Source: DASUKL01 sp036278755
Lineage (GTDB): Bacteria; Chloroflexota; Limnocylindria; Limnocylindrales; CSP1-4
DNA: 46,502 nt
Assembly: GCA_036278755.1 (NCBI GenBank)
Contig: DASUKL010000137.1
Coordinates: forward strand, 1-46,502
Direction: 5' to 3'
A program made the position numbers and the translations under genes. The notes under the pieces are model-generated. The model saw nothing but the letters and a program-made list of their open reading frames with translations, was not told the DNA's origin and did no database searches. Numbering within the stretch: position 1 is the first letter of the stretch; every line of letters starts with the position of its first letter. Of the stretch, positions 16,643 through 26,605 are shown in pieces.

Positions 16643-17070
16643 CGACGAAGACATACAGCCCCCGGGTGGGCGAGATCGAACGGGACTGGTTCCTCGTCGA
16701 CGCGACGGACCAGACCCTGGGCCGGCTCGCCTCGCGCATCGCCGTGGTGCTCGAGGGCAAGCACAAGCCCGCCTTCGCCACGCACGTGGACAGCGGCGAC
16801 CACGTCATCGTGGTCAACGCCGCCCGCATCGCCGTGACGGCCGCCAAGCGCCAGACCAAGGTCTACATCCGGCACAGCAACTACCCTCACGGCTTGCGCC
16901 AGGAGACCCTCGGCGAGCTCCTCGCCCGGCGGCCGGAGGAGGCCATCCGGCGGGCCGTCAAGGGCATGCTGCCCCGTAATCGGTTGGGCGCGCAGCAGCT
17001 CCGCAAGCTCAAGATCTACGCCGGGCCCGAGCATCCCCACCAGGCCCAGAAGCCGCAGCCGCTGGCCTGA
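16636..17070 (+). CDS. rplM: 50S ribosomal protein L13
   Basis: L13 is an early-assembly 50S protein. The open frame extends upstream through truA, but ATG 16636 gives MLTTKTYSPRVGEIERDWFL and a normal 144-residue protein. Motifs are VDATDQTLGRLASRIAVVLE, KVYIRHSNYPHGLRQETLGE and RAVKGMLPRNRLGAQQLRKL, then KIYAGPEHPHQAQKP. GGAAC-GGAG precedes the ATG. rpsI follows 14 bases later. Confidence 0.97.
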   Translation: MLTTKTYSPRVGEIERDWFLVDATDQTLGRLASRIAVVLEGKHKPAFATHVDSGDHVIVVNAARIAVTAAKRQTKVYIRHSNYPHGLRQETLGELLARRPEEAIRRAVKGMLPRNRLGAQQLRKLKIYAGPEHPHQAQKPQPLA

Positions 17071-17084
17071 GAGGAGCCCGTCCC

Positions 17085-17486
17085 ATGCCCACCACGACCG
17101 CCTTCTTCTACGGCACCGGCCGCCGCAAGACGAGCATCGCCCGGGTCCGGCTCATCGCCGGGGAGGGCGAGATCGTCGTCAACGGCCGCAGCCTGGACGA
17201 CCACTTCGGCAACGCCATCGACCAGACCCAGATCCTGCTGCCCTTCCGGGTCACCGGCACGGAAGGCCGCTTCAACGCCATGATCAAGGTCGAGGGCGGC
17301 GGCTACCAGGGCCAGGCCGGAGCCATCCGCCACGGCATCGCCCGGGCCCTGCTGCAGTCCGATCCGGAGAACGCCCGGTTGCCGCTGCGCCAGGCGGGCC
17401 TCCTGTCGCGCGACCCGCGGATGAAGGAGCGCAAGAAATACGGCCTCAAGCGGGCCCGCAAGGCGCCGCAGTACACGAAGCGCTAG
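17085..17486 (+). CDS. rpsI: 30S ribosomal protein S9
   Basis: S9 has a C-terminal tail that reaches the P-site tRNA. The 133-residue protein shows FFYGTGRRKTSIARVRLIAG, GGGYQGQAGAIRHGIARALL, and the end DPRMKERKKYGLKRARKAPQ then YTKR, including the terminal Lys-Arg that contacts tRNA. GAGAGGAG lies upstream. It ends the ribosomal superoperon. Confidence 0.98.
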   Translation: MPTTTAFFYGTGRRKTSIARVRLIAGEGEIVVNGRSLDDHFGNAIDQTQILLPFRVTGTEGRFNAMIKVEGGGYQGQAGAIRHGIARALLQSDPENARLPLRQAGLLSRDPRMKERKKYGLKRARKAPQYTKR

Positions 17487-17500
17487 CCGCGCGGCCAGCG

Positions 17501-18466
17501 GTGGCTGCCGAGCCCCCGTCCGGCGGCTGGGACGGTCTGCCCTGCGGGGCCGACTTCCTGTCAGCGGCCGACCTCTCGCCCCGCGGCTGGCAGGCCCTGC
17601 TCCAGGCCGCCGACAGCGGCCCCGGCGATGGGCCGGGACAGCCTCTCAGCGGCCGCAGCGTGGCCCTCGTCTTCGAGCATCCCTCGCTGCGGACCCGCAT
17701 CAGCACCGAGCTGGCCGTGGGTCAACTGGGCGGCCAGGCCGTGTACCTCGTGGGCAGCGACGTGGGCCTCGGCGTCCGCGAGTCGGCCGCCGACGTGGGC
17801 CGGACGCTCAGCGTGTGGGTCGCGGCCATCGTGGCCCGCACCGTCCACGAGGCCACCCTGCGCGAGCTGGCCGAGGCGGCGGCGGTGCCCGTGGTCAATG
17901 GGCTGACCGATCGCGAGCATCCCCTCCAGGCCCTGGCCGACGTGCTCACCATCCACCAGGCCCTGGGCGACCTCGGGGGCCGGACCGTGGTCTTCGTCGG
18001 CGACGGCAACAACGTGGCCTGCTCGCTGGCCATCGCCGCCGGTTCCCTGGGCGCCGCCGTGCGGCTGGCCACCCCGGCCGGCCACGCCCCGCCTGAAGAG
18101 CTCATCGCCACGGCCCGTGGCCGGGCCGCGGCCGCGGGCGGCAGCGTGGACGTCTTCCACGGCGATCCTCGCCTGGCCCTCGACGGGGCGGCCGTCGTCT
18201 GCACCGACGTCTGGACCTCGATGGGCCAAGAGGTCGAACGGGATCGGCGTCGAGCGGCCTTCGCCGGCTACACCGTCAACGATGCCCTCATGGCCGCGGC
18301 CCCGCCGCAGGCCCTGGTGATGCACTGCCTGCCGGCTCACCGGGGCGAGGAGATCGACGAACCCTGGCTGTGGGGCCCCCGTAGCCTGGTCGAGCGCCAG
18401 GCCGCCAACCGGCTGCCTGCGGCCCGGGCCGTCCTGGCCGCCCTGGCCGGCCCGGCGGCCGCCTGA
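17501..18466 (+). CDS. argF: Ornithine carbamoyltransferase
   Basis: This enzyme makes citrulline from ornithine and carbamoyl phosphate in arginine synthesis. The 321-residue product keeps the family signatures: carbamoyl-phosphate loop S62-L-R-T-R66 (usually STRTR), HPLQALAD at 140-147, GDGNNVACSL, DVWTSMGQE and HCLPAHRGEEI around 275-285, where C276 is the ornithine-site cysteine. The residues after the loop read ISTE rather than the common VSFE. The start is GTG, 14 bases after rpsI. No other arg genes are near, so its placement behind rpsI is unusual. The putrescine-carbamoyltransferase alternative is unlikely given HCLPAHRG. Confidence 0.9.
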   Translation: MAAEPPSGGWDGLPCGADFLSAADLSPRGWQALLQAADSGPGDGPGQPLSGRSVALVFEHPSLRTRISTELAVGQLGGQAVYLVGSDVGLGVRESAADVGRTLSVWVAAIVARTVHEATLRELAEAAAVPVVNGLTDREHPLQALADVLTIHQALGDLGGRTVVFVGDGNNVACSLAIAAGSLGAAVRLATPAGHAPPEELIATARGRAAAAGGSVDVFHGDPRLALDGAAVVCTDVWTSMGQEVERDRRRAAFAGYTVNDALMAAAPPQALVMHCLPAHRGEEIDEPWLWGPRSLVERQAANRLPAARAVLAALAGPAAA

Positions 18467-18478
18467 GGGGACCGAGCC

Positions 18479-19441
18479 GTGCCCGAGAGCGAGTTCGAAC
18501 GCTACAAGGCGGCCCTCAAGGCGGGCCACATCGCGCTCCTCCGGGAGCGGCTGGGGGAGGCCCTGGATCACTATGGCCGGGCCGCCGAGATCGCGCCCGA
18601 ACGGCCGCTGCCGCACGCCAGCCGGGGCCGCGTGCTGCTCCGCCTGGGCCGCGTCGAGGAGGCCCTCCAGGCCTACGCCCGGGCCCTGGGTCGAGCGCCC
18701 CGCGACGAGGGCTCGCTGGCCGGGCGGGCCGAGGCGCTCTTGGTGAGCGACCGCCAGCGCGAAGCGGCCGAGGTGCTGGAGCGGCTGGCCGAGGTCCAGG
18801 TCGAGACGGAGCGCCTGCCCGAGGGCCTTGCCACGATGCGCCGGGCGCTCGAGCTCCATGCCACGAAGCGACGCCGCAAACGGGTCGAGCAGCTGGTCGC
18901 CGAGGTCCCCGGCGCGACCGCCGGGCCGGCACCGACCCCGGCACCGGAGCCCGAGGCTGCCGCCGAACCGGCCGCCGAGCTTGCCGCCGAAGCCGAGCCA
19001 TCCGCCCTGCCCGCCCACGCCGAGCCCGCCGCCGAAGCCGAGCCATCCGCCCTGCCCGCCCACGCCGAGCCCGCGGAGCTCGAAGCGCGGGCCGAGCTAT
19101 CCCTGGCCTACGGCCGGCGGGCCGAGGCCGTGGAGGGCTACCTGGCTGCGGCGCGGGCCTACGCCGCGGTCGGAGCGCCGGATGCGGCCCTCGAGGCCTG
19201 CGGCGCGGCCCTGGCCCTGGCCCCGTCCGCCTCCTCGGTCCACCTGGCCCTCGTGCGTCAGTACCTCGACCGCGGCTGGCGCGACGTGGCGGCCCACAAG
19301 GTCGCCCTGCTGGGCACCCTGGCCGAGCTCGACCCGAGCGCGCTCTCGCCCGAGGGCTGGGCGGCCCTCGAGGGTCTCAGGGCCGAGACGGGGGCCACCC
19401 GGCGGCCGACGGTGCCGGCGACGGAGGGCCCGTCGGCCTGA
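18479..19441 (+). CDS. Tetratricopeptide-repeat protein of unknown function
   Basis: The 320-residue protein has two TPR-like alpha-helical regions, about residues 5-140 (for example LRERLGEALDHYGRAAEIAP and RLGRVEEALQAYARALGRAP) and 200-295 (GRRAEAVEGYLAAARAYAAV, APDAALEACGAALALAP). They are joined by a low-complexity Ala/Pro/Glu linker of about 50 residues containing a perfect 15-residue duplication. No signal peptide or membrane segment is seen. It starts with GTG 12 bases after argF, so it is probably in the same unit. Such proteins usually act as interaction scaffolds. The partner is unknown. Confidence 0.8.
   Translation: MPESEFERYKAALKAGHIALLRERLGEALDHYGRAAEIAPERPLPHASRGRVLLRLGRVEEALQAYARALGRAPRDEGSLAGRAEALLVSDRQREAAEVLERLAEVQVETERLPEGLATMRRALELHATKRRRKRVEQLVAEVPGATAGPAPTPAPEPEAAAEPAAELAAEAEPSALPAHAEPAAEAEPSALPAHAEPAELEARAELSLAYGRRAEAVEGYLAAARAYAAVGAPDAALEACGAALALAPSASSVHLALVRQYLDRGWRDVAAHKVALLGTLAELDPSALSPEGWAALEGLRAETGATRRPTVPATEGPSA
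18983..19072 (+). repeat. Perfect 45-bp tandem duplication in the TPR gene
   Basis: Two identical 45-base copies (18983-19027 and 19028-19072) encode AAEAEPSALPAHAEP twice in the linker. A third copy begins but diverges after a few bases. The period is a multiple of three, so the frame is kept. Identity at synonymous sites points to a recent slippage duplication. Confidence 0.9.
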
Positions 19442-19462
19442 GGTCGCCCCGGGGGCCGCTGG

Positions 19463-19468
19463 TACACT
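19463..19468 (+). promoter_or_regulatory. -10-like hexamer of cdaA (near-leaderless start)
   Basis: TACACT lies 9 bases before the cdaA ATG, so transcription would begin within about 3 bases of the start codon. No SD precedes the ATG. A poor -35 candidate (CTGAGG, 19438-19443) is 19 bases upstream. Its spacing relative to the start matches similar sites elsewhere in the window. Confidence 0.45.
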
Positions 19469-19477
19469 AGCTGGACG

Positions 19478-20428
19478 ATGCTCGATCGCCTCTTCGGGTT
19501 CATCACCAGCCTGCAGATCGAGCCGCGGGCCATCGTGGACGTCGGATTGACGGCGCTCCTCATCTACGGCCTGTTCAGCCTCATCCGCGGGACGCGGGCC
19601 GTACGCCTGGTCATCGGCGTCACGGTCCTCTACGGCATCTACCTGGCGGCCCAGTTCTTCGGCCTGGACCTCCTCTCCCAGATCCTCCAGACGGGCGCGG
19701 TGGTCGGGCTGCTGGCCCTGGTCGTCGTCTTCCAGCCCGAGCTCCGCCGGGCCCTGGAACGGATCGGGCGCATCGGCTCCCTGAGCTGGCTCCTCACCCC
19801 GGCCGCCAGCGGAGCCGTCGAACGGGTCGCCACCGAGGTCTCCCAGGCCGCGGCCCACCTCTCCGCCCGGCGGCACGGCGCGCTGATCGTCTTCGAACGC
19901 GAGACGGGCCTCGAAGACACGGCCGAGGCCGGGGTCATGCTCCACGCCGACCTCTCGGCCGAGCTCATCGAGACGATCTTCATGCCGCGTAGCGCGCTGC
20001 ACGACGGGGCCATCATCGTCCGCGGCGACCACGTCCTGGCGGCCGGAGCGGTGCTCGAACTGTCCGAGGCCGCGGTCCAGGCCGAGCGCTTCGGGACGCG
20101 CCATCGGGCCGCCCTCTCGATCACCGAGAGCACCGACGCGGTGGCCGTCGTGGTCAGCGAGGAGACCGGCACGATCAGCCTCGTGGAGCGGGCCCGCTTC
20201 GTACGTGGCCTGGACGAGGAACGGCTGCGCCTAGCCCTCATCGAGCTGCTCAGCCCGAGCGGCGGCCACGGCCGGGGCCCCTTCTTCCTGCCCGCCCCCT
20301 CCAGCCTCAGCCGGCCCAGCCGCCTGGGCTGGCCGCGGCGGCGATCGAGCGGGCGCCCGGTCCGTTCGGCCAAGGACGACGGCCCGAGCCAGCCGGCTGC
20401 GGCCGTGCCGGGGGCCGAGCGTCGGTAG
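19478..20428 (+). CDS. cdaA: Diadenylate cyclase CdaA
   Basis: CdaA makes the second messenger c-di-AMP from two ATP at the membrane. Three hydrophobic segments occupy about residues 18-85. The DAC domain has the DGA motif at 176-178 (HDGAIIVRGD) and RHR at 208-210 (GTRHRAALSITESTDAVAVV). The usual Gly after RHRAAL is Ser. A basic, Pro/Ser-rich tail of about 60 residues follows the catalytic domain. Total length is 316 residues, longer than the usual 270. It is followed without a gap by ybbR and then glmM, the conserved cdaA-cdaR-glmM arrangement in which CdaR and GlmM modulate the cyclase. Confidence 0.95.
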   Translation: MLDRLFGFITSLQIEPRAIVDVGLTALLIYGLFSLIRGTRAVRLVIGVTVLYGIYLAAQFFGLDLLSQILQTGAVVGLLALVVVFQPELRRALERIGRIGSLSWLLTPAASGAVERVATEVSQAAAHLSARRHGALIVFERETGLEDTAEAGVMLHADLSAELIETIFMPRSALHDGAIIVRGDHVLAAGAVLELSEAAVQAERFGTRHRAALSITESTDAVAVVVSEETGTISLVERARFVRGLDEERLRLALIELLSPSGGHGRGPFFLPAPSSLSRPSRLGWPRRRSSGRPVRSAKDDGPSQPAAAVPGAERR

Positions 20429-21682
20429 GTGCGCCGGGTCCTCGGGTTCGTCGTCCGCAACTGGCCCCTCAAGCTGGGGGCGATCGTGCTCGCCTCGGTC
20501 CTCTACGGCGGCCTCGTCCTGGGCCAGAACGCCCGCGTCTGGCCGGTCCAGGTGCCGATCCAGGTCCTCGATCAGCCCAGCGGCACCTTCGACCTCACCG
20601 GCGCCCAGTACGTCACCGCGATCCGGCTCTACGCCTCCCCGGACGTGGCCAGCCAGCTCACCAGCAGTGACTTCACGGCCACGATCGACCTGGCCAACGT
20701 GGTGGCCCAGCCGGGCGGCAGCCCGGCGGTCGTGCCGGTCGACGTGAAGGCCCACGACCCGCGGGTGACCATCCTCGACTTCAAGCCCCGCCAGATCAGC
20801 ATCCGGCTCGACCCCATCGTCTCCAAGCCCGTGCCAGTGGCCGTGGACCGCGGCGAGATCCCGACGGGCCTGACCATCGGCCAGCCCGATGTGGACGTGA
20901 GCCAGGTCACGGTGCGCGGCGGGAGCACGCTCGTGGACCGTGTGGCTCGAGCCGAGGCCCGCGTGCGCATCGATCCCAGCGGCATCAACGTCGATGGCGA
21001 GGTCGACCTCGTGGCCGTTGATCAGCGCGGCGACCTCGTCTCGCCGGTCGACCTCAGTCCCGCCTCGGCCCACGTGCGGATCGCCGTGGACCGCGCAACG
21101 GCCACGCGCAGCCTGCCGGTGGTGGCCACGGTCAGCGGCAACCCGGCGCCCGGTTACGCGATCCGCTCGGTGACCGTCCAGCCGGCGGTGGTGGCCGTCA
21201 GCGGCTCGGCCCAGGCCATCGGCGACCTGCAGAGCCTGGTCACCGCGCCGATCTCGGTCACTGGCCGGACCAGCGATCTGAAGGCGACCGTGGCCCTCGC
21301 CCCGCCGGACGGGGTGACGATCCAGGGCGCGGGCACGGTGAGCGTGACGATCGACGTGGCCGCCCTCTCGGGGACCCAGACGTTCCAGGTGGGGCTGGTC
21401 CTGAGCGGCGCTGCGGCCGAGCGGACCTACAGCCTCGCCACGCAGGACGTGACGGTCACCCTCAGCGGGCCGCTGCCGGCCCTCCTCGACGTCGTCGGCT
21501 CGCGCATCACGGCCAGCCTCGACGTGGCCGGGCTGGGACTCGGCAGCCACTCCGTGGCCGTGGCCGTCAGCGCCCCGGCCGGGACCACGCTGGCCTCCCT
21601 CACCCCGACCCGGGTGACCGTCGTGGTCGGGGCTCAGGCCACGCCGAGCCCCAGCCCGAGCCCGTCCAGTCAGTCTCCCTGA
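20429..21682 (+). CDS. cdaR: YbbR-domain protein, CdaA regulator CdaR
   Basis: CdaR is an anchored extracytoplasmic regulator of CdaA. The 417-residue protein has one N-terminal membrane segment (NWPLKLGAIVLASVLYGGLV, about residues 11-30) and then several YbbR repeats of about 80-90 residues. Recurrent strands look like VTVRGGSTLVDRVARAEARV and VVAVSGSAQAIGDLQSLVTA. The end is a short Pro/Ser tail (TPSPSPSPSSQSP). The GTG start directly follows the cdaA stop codon, and glmM begins 2 bases after its stop, indicating one operon. Confidence 0.9.
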   Translation: MRRVLGFVVRNWPLKLGAIVLASVLYGGLVLGQNARVWPVQVPIQVLDQPSGTFDLTGAQYVTAIRLYASPDVASQLTSSDFTATIDLANVVAQPGGSPAVVPVDVKAHDPRVTILDFKPRQISIRLDPIVSKPVPVAVDRGEIPTGLTIGQPDVDVSQVTVRGGSTLVDRVARAEARVRIDPSGINVDGEVDLVAVDQRGDLVSPVDLSPASAHVRIAVDRATATRSLPVVATVSGNPAPGYAIRSVTVQPAVVAVSGSAQAIGDLQSLVTAPISVTGRTSDLKATVALAPPDGVTIQGAGTVSVTIDVAALSGTQTFQVGLVLSGAAAERTYSLATQDVTVTLSGPLPALLDVVGSRITASLDVAGLGLGSHSVAVAVSAPAGTTLASLTPTRVTVVVGAQATPSPSPSPSSQSP

Positions 21683-21684
21683 GC

Positions 21685-23016
21685 GTGGCCCGCCTCTTCG
21701 GCACGGACGGCATCCGCGGCCTGGCGAACGTGGACCTCAAGCCCTCGATCGCCTTCGCCCTGGGTCGGGCCACCGTCCATCGCCTCGTGCCGCCCGGGGG
21801 CGCTATCGTCGTGGGCCAGGACACGCGCCGCTCGGGCGACATGTTCGGCACGGCTATCGTGGCCGGGGCCACCTCCATGGGCGCCGACGTCCATCGCGCC
21901 GGCGTCCTGCCCACACCGGCCCTGGCCCACATCGCGGGCAGCGGTGACTTCGCCGCCGGGATCATGGTCAGCGCCTCGCACAACCCGGCCGACGACAACG
22001 GCCTCAAGGTGCTCGATGGCCGTGGGCTCAAGCTCGATGACGGCGTCGAGGACGAGCTCGAGGCCCTCGTCTGGCGGGCCGACGAGTTCAGTGGGCCCAC
22101 CAACGCCGGCCTGGGTCGGGAGGTGGAGGGGCGGGGTCTCCTCGATCGGTATCGGGCCCATCGGCTGGACCTGGCCCGGACCGTGCACTCGGGCCTGCGC
22201 ATCGTGCTGGACTGCGCCAACGGCTCGGGCGGGGTCGTGGCGCCTGAGCTCCTGGCCGCGACCGGGGCGGACGTGGCGGTCATCCATGATGCGCCTGACG
22301 GCACCAACATCAATCTCGGTTGCGGGGCCACGGCGCCCCAGGACCTGGCCGCCCGGGTGGTCGCCGCGGGGGCCCAGGTCGGCTTCGCCCTCGACGGCGA
22401 CGCGGACCGCTGCGTGGCCGTCGACGAACGCGGCGAGATCGTCGACGGAGACCGCCTCATCGGCCTCCTGGCTCTTGATCGCCTCGAGCGGGGCGCCTTG
22501 GCTGCCGGCACGGTCGTCCTCAGCGTGCTGTCCAACGGCGGCCTGGAGCGGGCCGTGGAGGCCGCCGGCGGACGGGTCGTGCGCACGCCGGTGGGGGACA
22601 AGTACATCCTCGACGGGATGCTCGTCTCGGGGGCCGGCCTGGGGGGCGAGAAGAGCGGCCACGTCATCGTGCCCGAGCACGGCCACAGCGGCGATGGCAT
22701 CGTCACGGCCATCGAGACGCTCGCCGTCCTGGCCCGCAGCGGCCGGCCGCTGTCGGAGCTCGCCGCCCGCATCCCGCTCCTGCCCCAGGAGCAGCGGGCG
22801 ATCCGCGTCCAGCACAAGGAGCAGTGGGAGGCCGACGCCGTCTTCGCTGCCGCGGTGCAGGACGCGTCAGCCGAGATCGCGGGCCGGGGCCGCATCCTGG
22901 TCCGGCCCTCGGGCACGGAGCCGTCCCTGCGGATCATGGTCGAGGGCGACGATGGAGCGCAGGTGCACCGCCTGGCCGAGGATCTGGCGGCGCTGGCCGC
23001 GACGCGATTGGGGTAG
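21685..23016 (+). CDS. glmM: Phosphoglucosamine mutase
   Basis: GlmM converts glucosamine-6-phosphate to glucosamine-1-phosphate for peptidoglycan precursors. The 443-residue product begins MARLFGTDGIRGLANVDLKP. The phosphoserine loop is MVSASHNPADDNG with S98 as the phosphorylated residue. The metal loop is ALDGDADRCVAVDERGEIVD, the sugar loop is GGEKSGHVIVPEHGHSGDG, and the phosphate loop RPSGTEPSLRIMVEGD is near the end. The start is GTG. It supplies the step between glmS (next gene) and glmU (at 37799). Confidence 0.97.
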   Translation: MARLFGTDGIRGLANVDLKPSIAFALGRATVHRLVPPGGAIVVGQDTRRSGDMFGTAIVAGATSMGADVHRAGVLPTPALAHIAGSGDFAAGIMVSASHNPADDNGLKVLDGRGLKLDDGVEDELEALVWRADEFSGPTNAGLGREVEGRGLLDRYRAHRLDLARTVHSGLRIVLDCANGSGGVVAPELLAATGADVAVIHDAPDGTNINLGCGATAPQDLAARVVAAGAQVGFALDGDADRCVAVDERGEIVDGDRLIGLLALDRLERGALAAGTVVLSVLSNGGLERAVEAAGGRVVRTPVGDKYILDGMLVSGAGLGGEKSGHVIVPEHGHSGDGIVTAIETLAVLARSGRPLSELAARIPLLPQEQRAIRVQHKEQWEADAVFAAAVQDASAEIAGRGRILVRPSGTEPSLRIMVEGDDGAQVHRLAEDLAALAATRLG

Positions 23017-23079
23017 CATCCCGCGGGGCGTCGCCCGCCGCGCGCACGAGCGCAGCGACGTTCGGGGCCCGGCCAGGAG

Positions 23080-23085
23080 TACCGT
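23080..23085 (+). promoter_or_regulatory. -10-like hexamer of glmS
   Basis: TACCGT lies 8 bases before the glmS ATG. AGGAG at 23075-23079 is 14 bases from the ATG, too far for a normal SD. A second hexamer, TAGCAT at 23014-23019, could start a longer transcript from the end of glmM. The 77-base gap between glmM and glmS holds nothing else recognisable and no glmS-ribozyme-like sequence. Confidence 0.4.
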
Positions 23086-23093
23086 TCGGACCC

Positions 23094-24923
<1,830 letters not shown>

Positions 24924-24933
24924 GCCGCCCGGC

Positions 24934-25551
24934 GTGACGGACGTCGCGGACGGCGCCGGCGGCGGAGCCGGGGCGGCGCCCGGACCGACCAACGAGGTCG
25001 GCATCGACATCGTCCGCGTGGCCCGCATCCGGGCCGCCCTGCAGCGCTTCGGGGCCCGCTTCGCGCGGCGGGTGCTGACCGAGGACGAGCAGCGCTACGT
25101 GCGCGACCGAGCGGAGACGTTCGCCGGCCGCTGGGCGGCCAAGGAGGCCGTCAGCAAGGTCCTGGGGCTGGGCGTCCGAGGGGTCGGCTGGCGAGACATC
25201 GAGATCGTCCGCCTGCCCACCGGCCAGCCGGCCGTCCGGCTCTCGGGCCGGGCCCTCCGGCGGGCCGACCAGCTGGGCATGCCGAGCATCGCCGTCTCCA
25301 TCAGCCACGAACAGGAGTACGCGGTGGCCGTGGCCTACGGGGTCCGCACCGCTGGCGGGGCCTTCGTCTTCCCCCTCGACATCGAGGAGCGCCTCGACGA
25401 GCGTGAGCGACGGCTCGTGGGCCGCCTGGCCCGCCTGCGGGCGGCGGCCGAAGCGGTTCCGCCTGCCGCGGACCCGGTGGCCGACGCGGATGAGGGGCAG
25501 CGTGGCGCGGCGGAGCAGGCGCGCGATGGCCGCGGCGGAGGCGAGGCCTGA
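24934..25551 (+). CDS. acpS: Holo-[acyl-carrier-protein] synthase with extra tails
   Basis: AcpS transfers 4'-phosphopantetheine from CoA to acyl carrier protein. Magnesium ligands are D25 in VGIDIVRVARI and E71 in FAGRWAAKEAVSKVLGLGV. IAVSISHEQEYAVAVA is the third block. The GTG at 24934 (10 bases after glmS) gives 205 residues, against about 125 in the family. About 20 Gly/Ala-rich residues precede the domain, and about 55 charged residues follow it. The stop overlaps the nnrD ATG by one base. The acpS-nnrD-alr order is common in Gram-positive-like genomes. Confidence 0.92.
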   Translation: MTDVADGAGGGAGAAPGPTNEVGIDIVRVARIRAALQRFGARFARRVLTEDEQRYVRDRAETFAGRWAAKEAVSKVLGLGVRGVGWRDIEIVRLPTGQPAVRLSGRALRRADQLGMPSIAVSISHEQEYAVAVAYGVRTAGGAFVFPLDIEERLDERERRLVGRLARLRAAAEAVPPAADPVADADEGQRGAAEQARDGRGGGEA

Positions 25552-26579
25552 TGGCCGGGGCGGATGCGGGGGCGGGGGCGCTGGCCGTGCTCGAGCTCGA
25601 CGATCGGACCGTGGCACCCTGGATCCCCGTGCGGCCCGTGCGCGGCCACAAGGGCAGCTTCGGCAAGCTGCTCGTCGTAGCTGGTTCGCTCGACTACGCG
25701 GGCGCGGCCATCCTCGTCTGCCACGCTGCCGGCCGGGCCGGGGCCGGACTCGTCCGCCTGGCCCTGCCCGAGTCGCTGCAGCCCATCCTCGCCGGCCGGG
25801 CCGTGGAGGCCACGACCCTGGCCCTGCCCGAGACCGACCAGGAAGGTGAGGTCGACCCGGAGGCGGCCCTCGATCGGCTGCTGGACCAGGACCACGATGC
25901 GGCGGTCATGGGCCCCGGCCTGCGGCCCGGGCTGGCTACGGTCGAGCTCGTCGCCGCGTTCCTGGGTGCCGGAGCCACCGATGGCCAGACTCCGGCCACG
26001 GTGGACGCCGAGGCCCTCAACTCGCTGGCCAGCCTGCCGGCCTGGCCGGAACGCCTGCATCGGCCCTGTGTCCTGACGCCCCACCTGGGCGAGTTCGCCC
26101 GCCTCTGCGGCCAGGCCCCCATCAGCGAGGCCGAGGGAGCCGACCTGGTGGCCGACGATGCGGCCCGGGCCCGTGTGGCCGGCGCGGCCGCCCGAGCGTG
26201 GGGCCAGGTGCTGCTGCTGAAGGGCGCCCGGACGGTCATCGCCGCGCCCGACGGTCGCCTGGCGCGAGCGCCCTTCGAGAACCCAGCGCTGGCCAGCGGC
26301 GGCACGGGGGACGTGCTCTCAGGCACGATCGGGGCCCTCCTGGCCCAAGGGCTTGCGTCCTTCGAGGCGGCCTGCCTGGGCGTCTACCTGCACGGCGCGG
26401 CCGGGGAAGCCATCCGCGACCGCTTCGGGGACTCCGGGCTGCTGGCCTCGGACCTGCCCGACGAGGTGGCTCGCGCCCGCCGCCGCCTGAGCGCCGTGCG
26501 GGACCGCAGCCAGGGTGGGCACGGCGGCCGGCTCGGCTTCGTGGTCGACGACGGGTCGCCGCGGGAGGTGGCGCACTGA
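25551..26579 (+). CDS. nnrD: ADP-dependent NAD(P)H-hydrate dehydratase (NnrD domain only)
   Basis: NnrD repairs hydrated NAD(P)H by ADP-dependent dehydration. The 342-residue protein has the ribokinase-like fold motifs HKGSFGKLLVVAGSLDYAGA, VLTPHLGEFARLCG (about 174-187), LLLKGARTVIAAPDG and NPALASGGTGDVLSGTIGAL with GGTGD at 250-254. The NnrE epimerase domain that is often fused in front is absent. A single-base overlap links it to acpS. Alanine racemase follows after 26 bases. Confidence 0.94.
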   Translation: MAGADAGAGALAVLELDDRTVAPWIPVRPVRGHKGSFGKLLVVAGSLDYAGAAILVCHAAGRAGAGLVRLALPESLQPILAGRAVEATTLALPETDQEGEVDPEAALDRLLDQDHDAAVMGPGLRPGLATVELVAAFLGAGATDGQTPATVDAEALNSLASLPAWPERLHRPCVLTPHLGEFARLCGQAPISEAEGADLVADDAARARVAGAAARAWGQVLLLKGARTVIAAPDGRLARAPFENPALASGGTGDVLSGTIGALLAQGLASFEAACLGVYLHGAAGEAIRDRFGDSGLLASDLPDEVARARRRLSAVRDRSQGGHGGRLGFVVDDGSPREVAH

Positions 26580-26605
26580 GCACACTGGGCACGCTGAGCA
26601 CGCCC

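Noticed and set aside
23017..23093. glmS ribozyme/riboswitch in front of glmS
   Set aside because: The gap is only 77 bases and shows no recognisable ribozyme core or pseudoknot arrangement. It is too short for the known structure.
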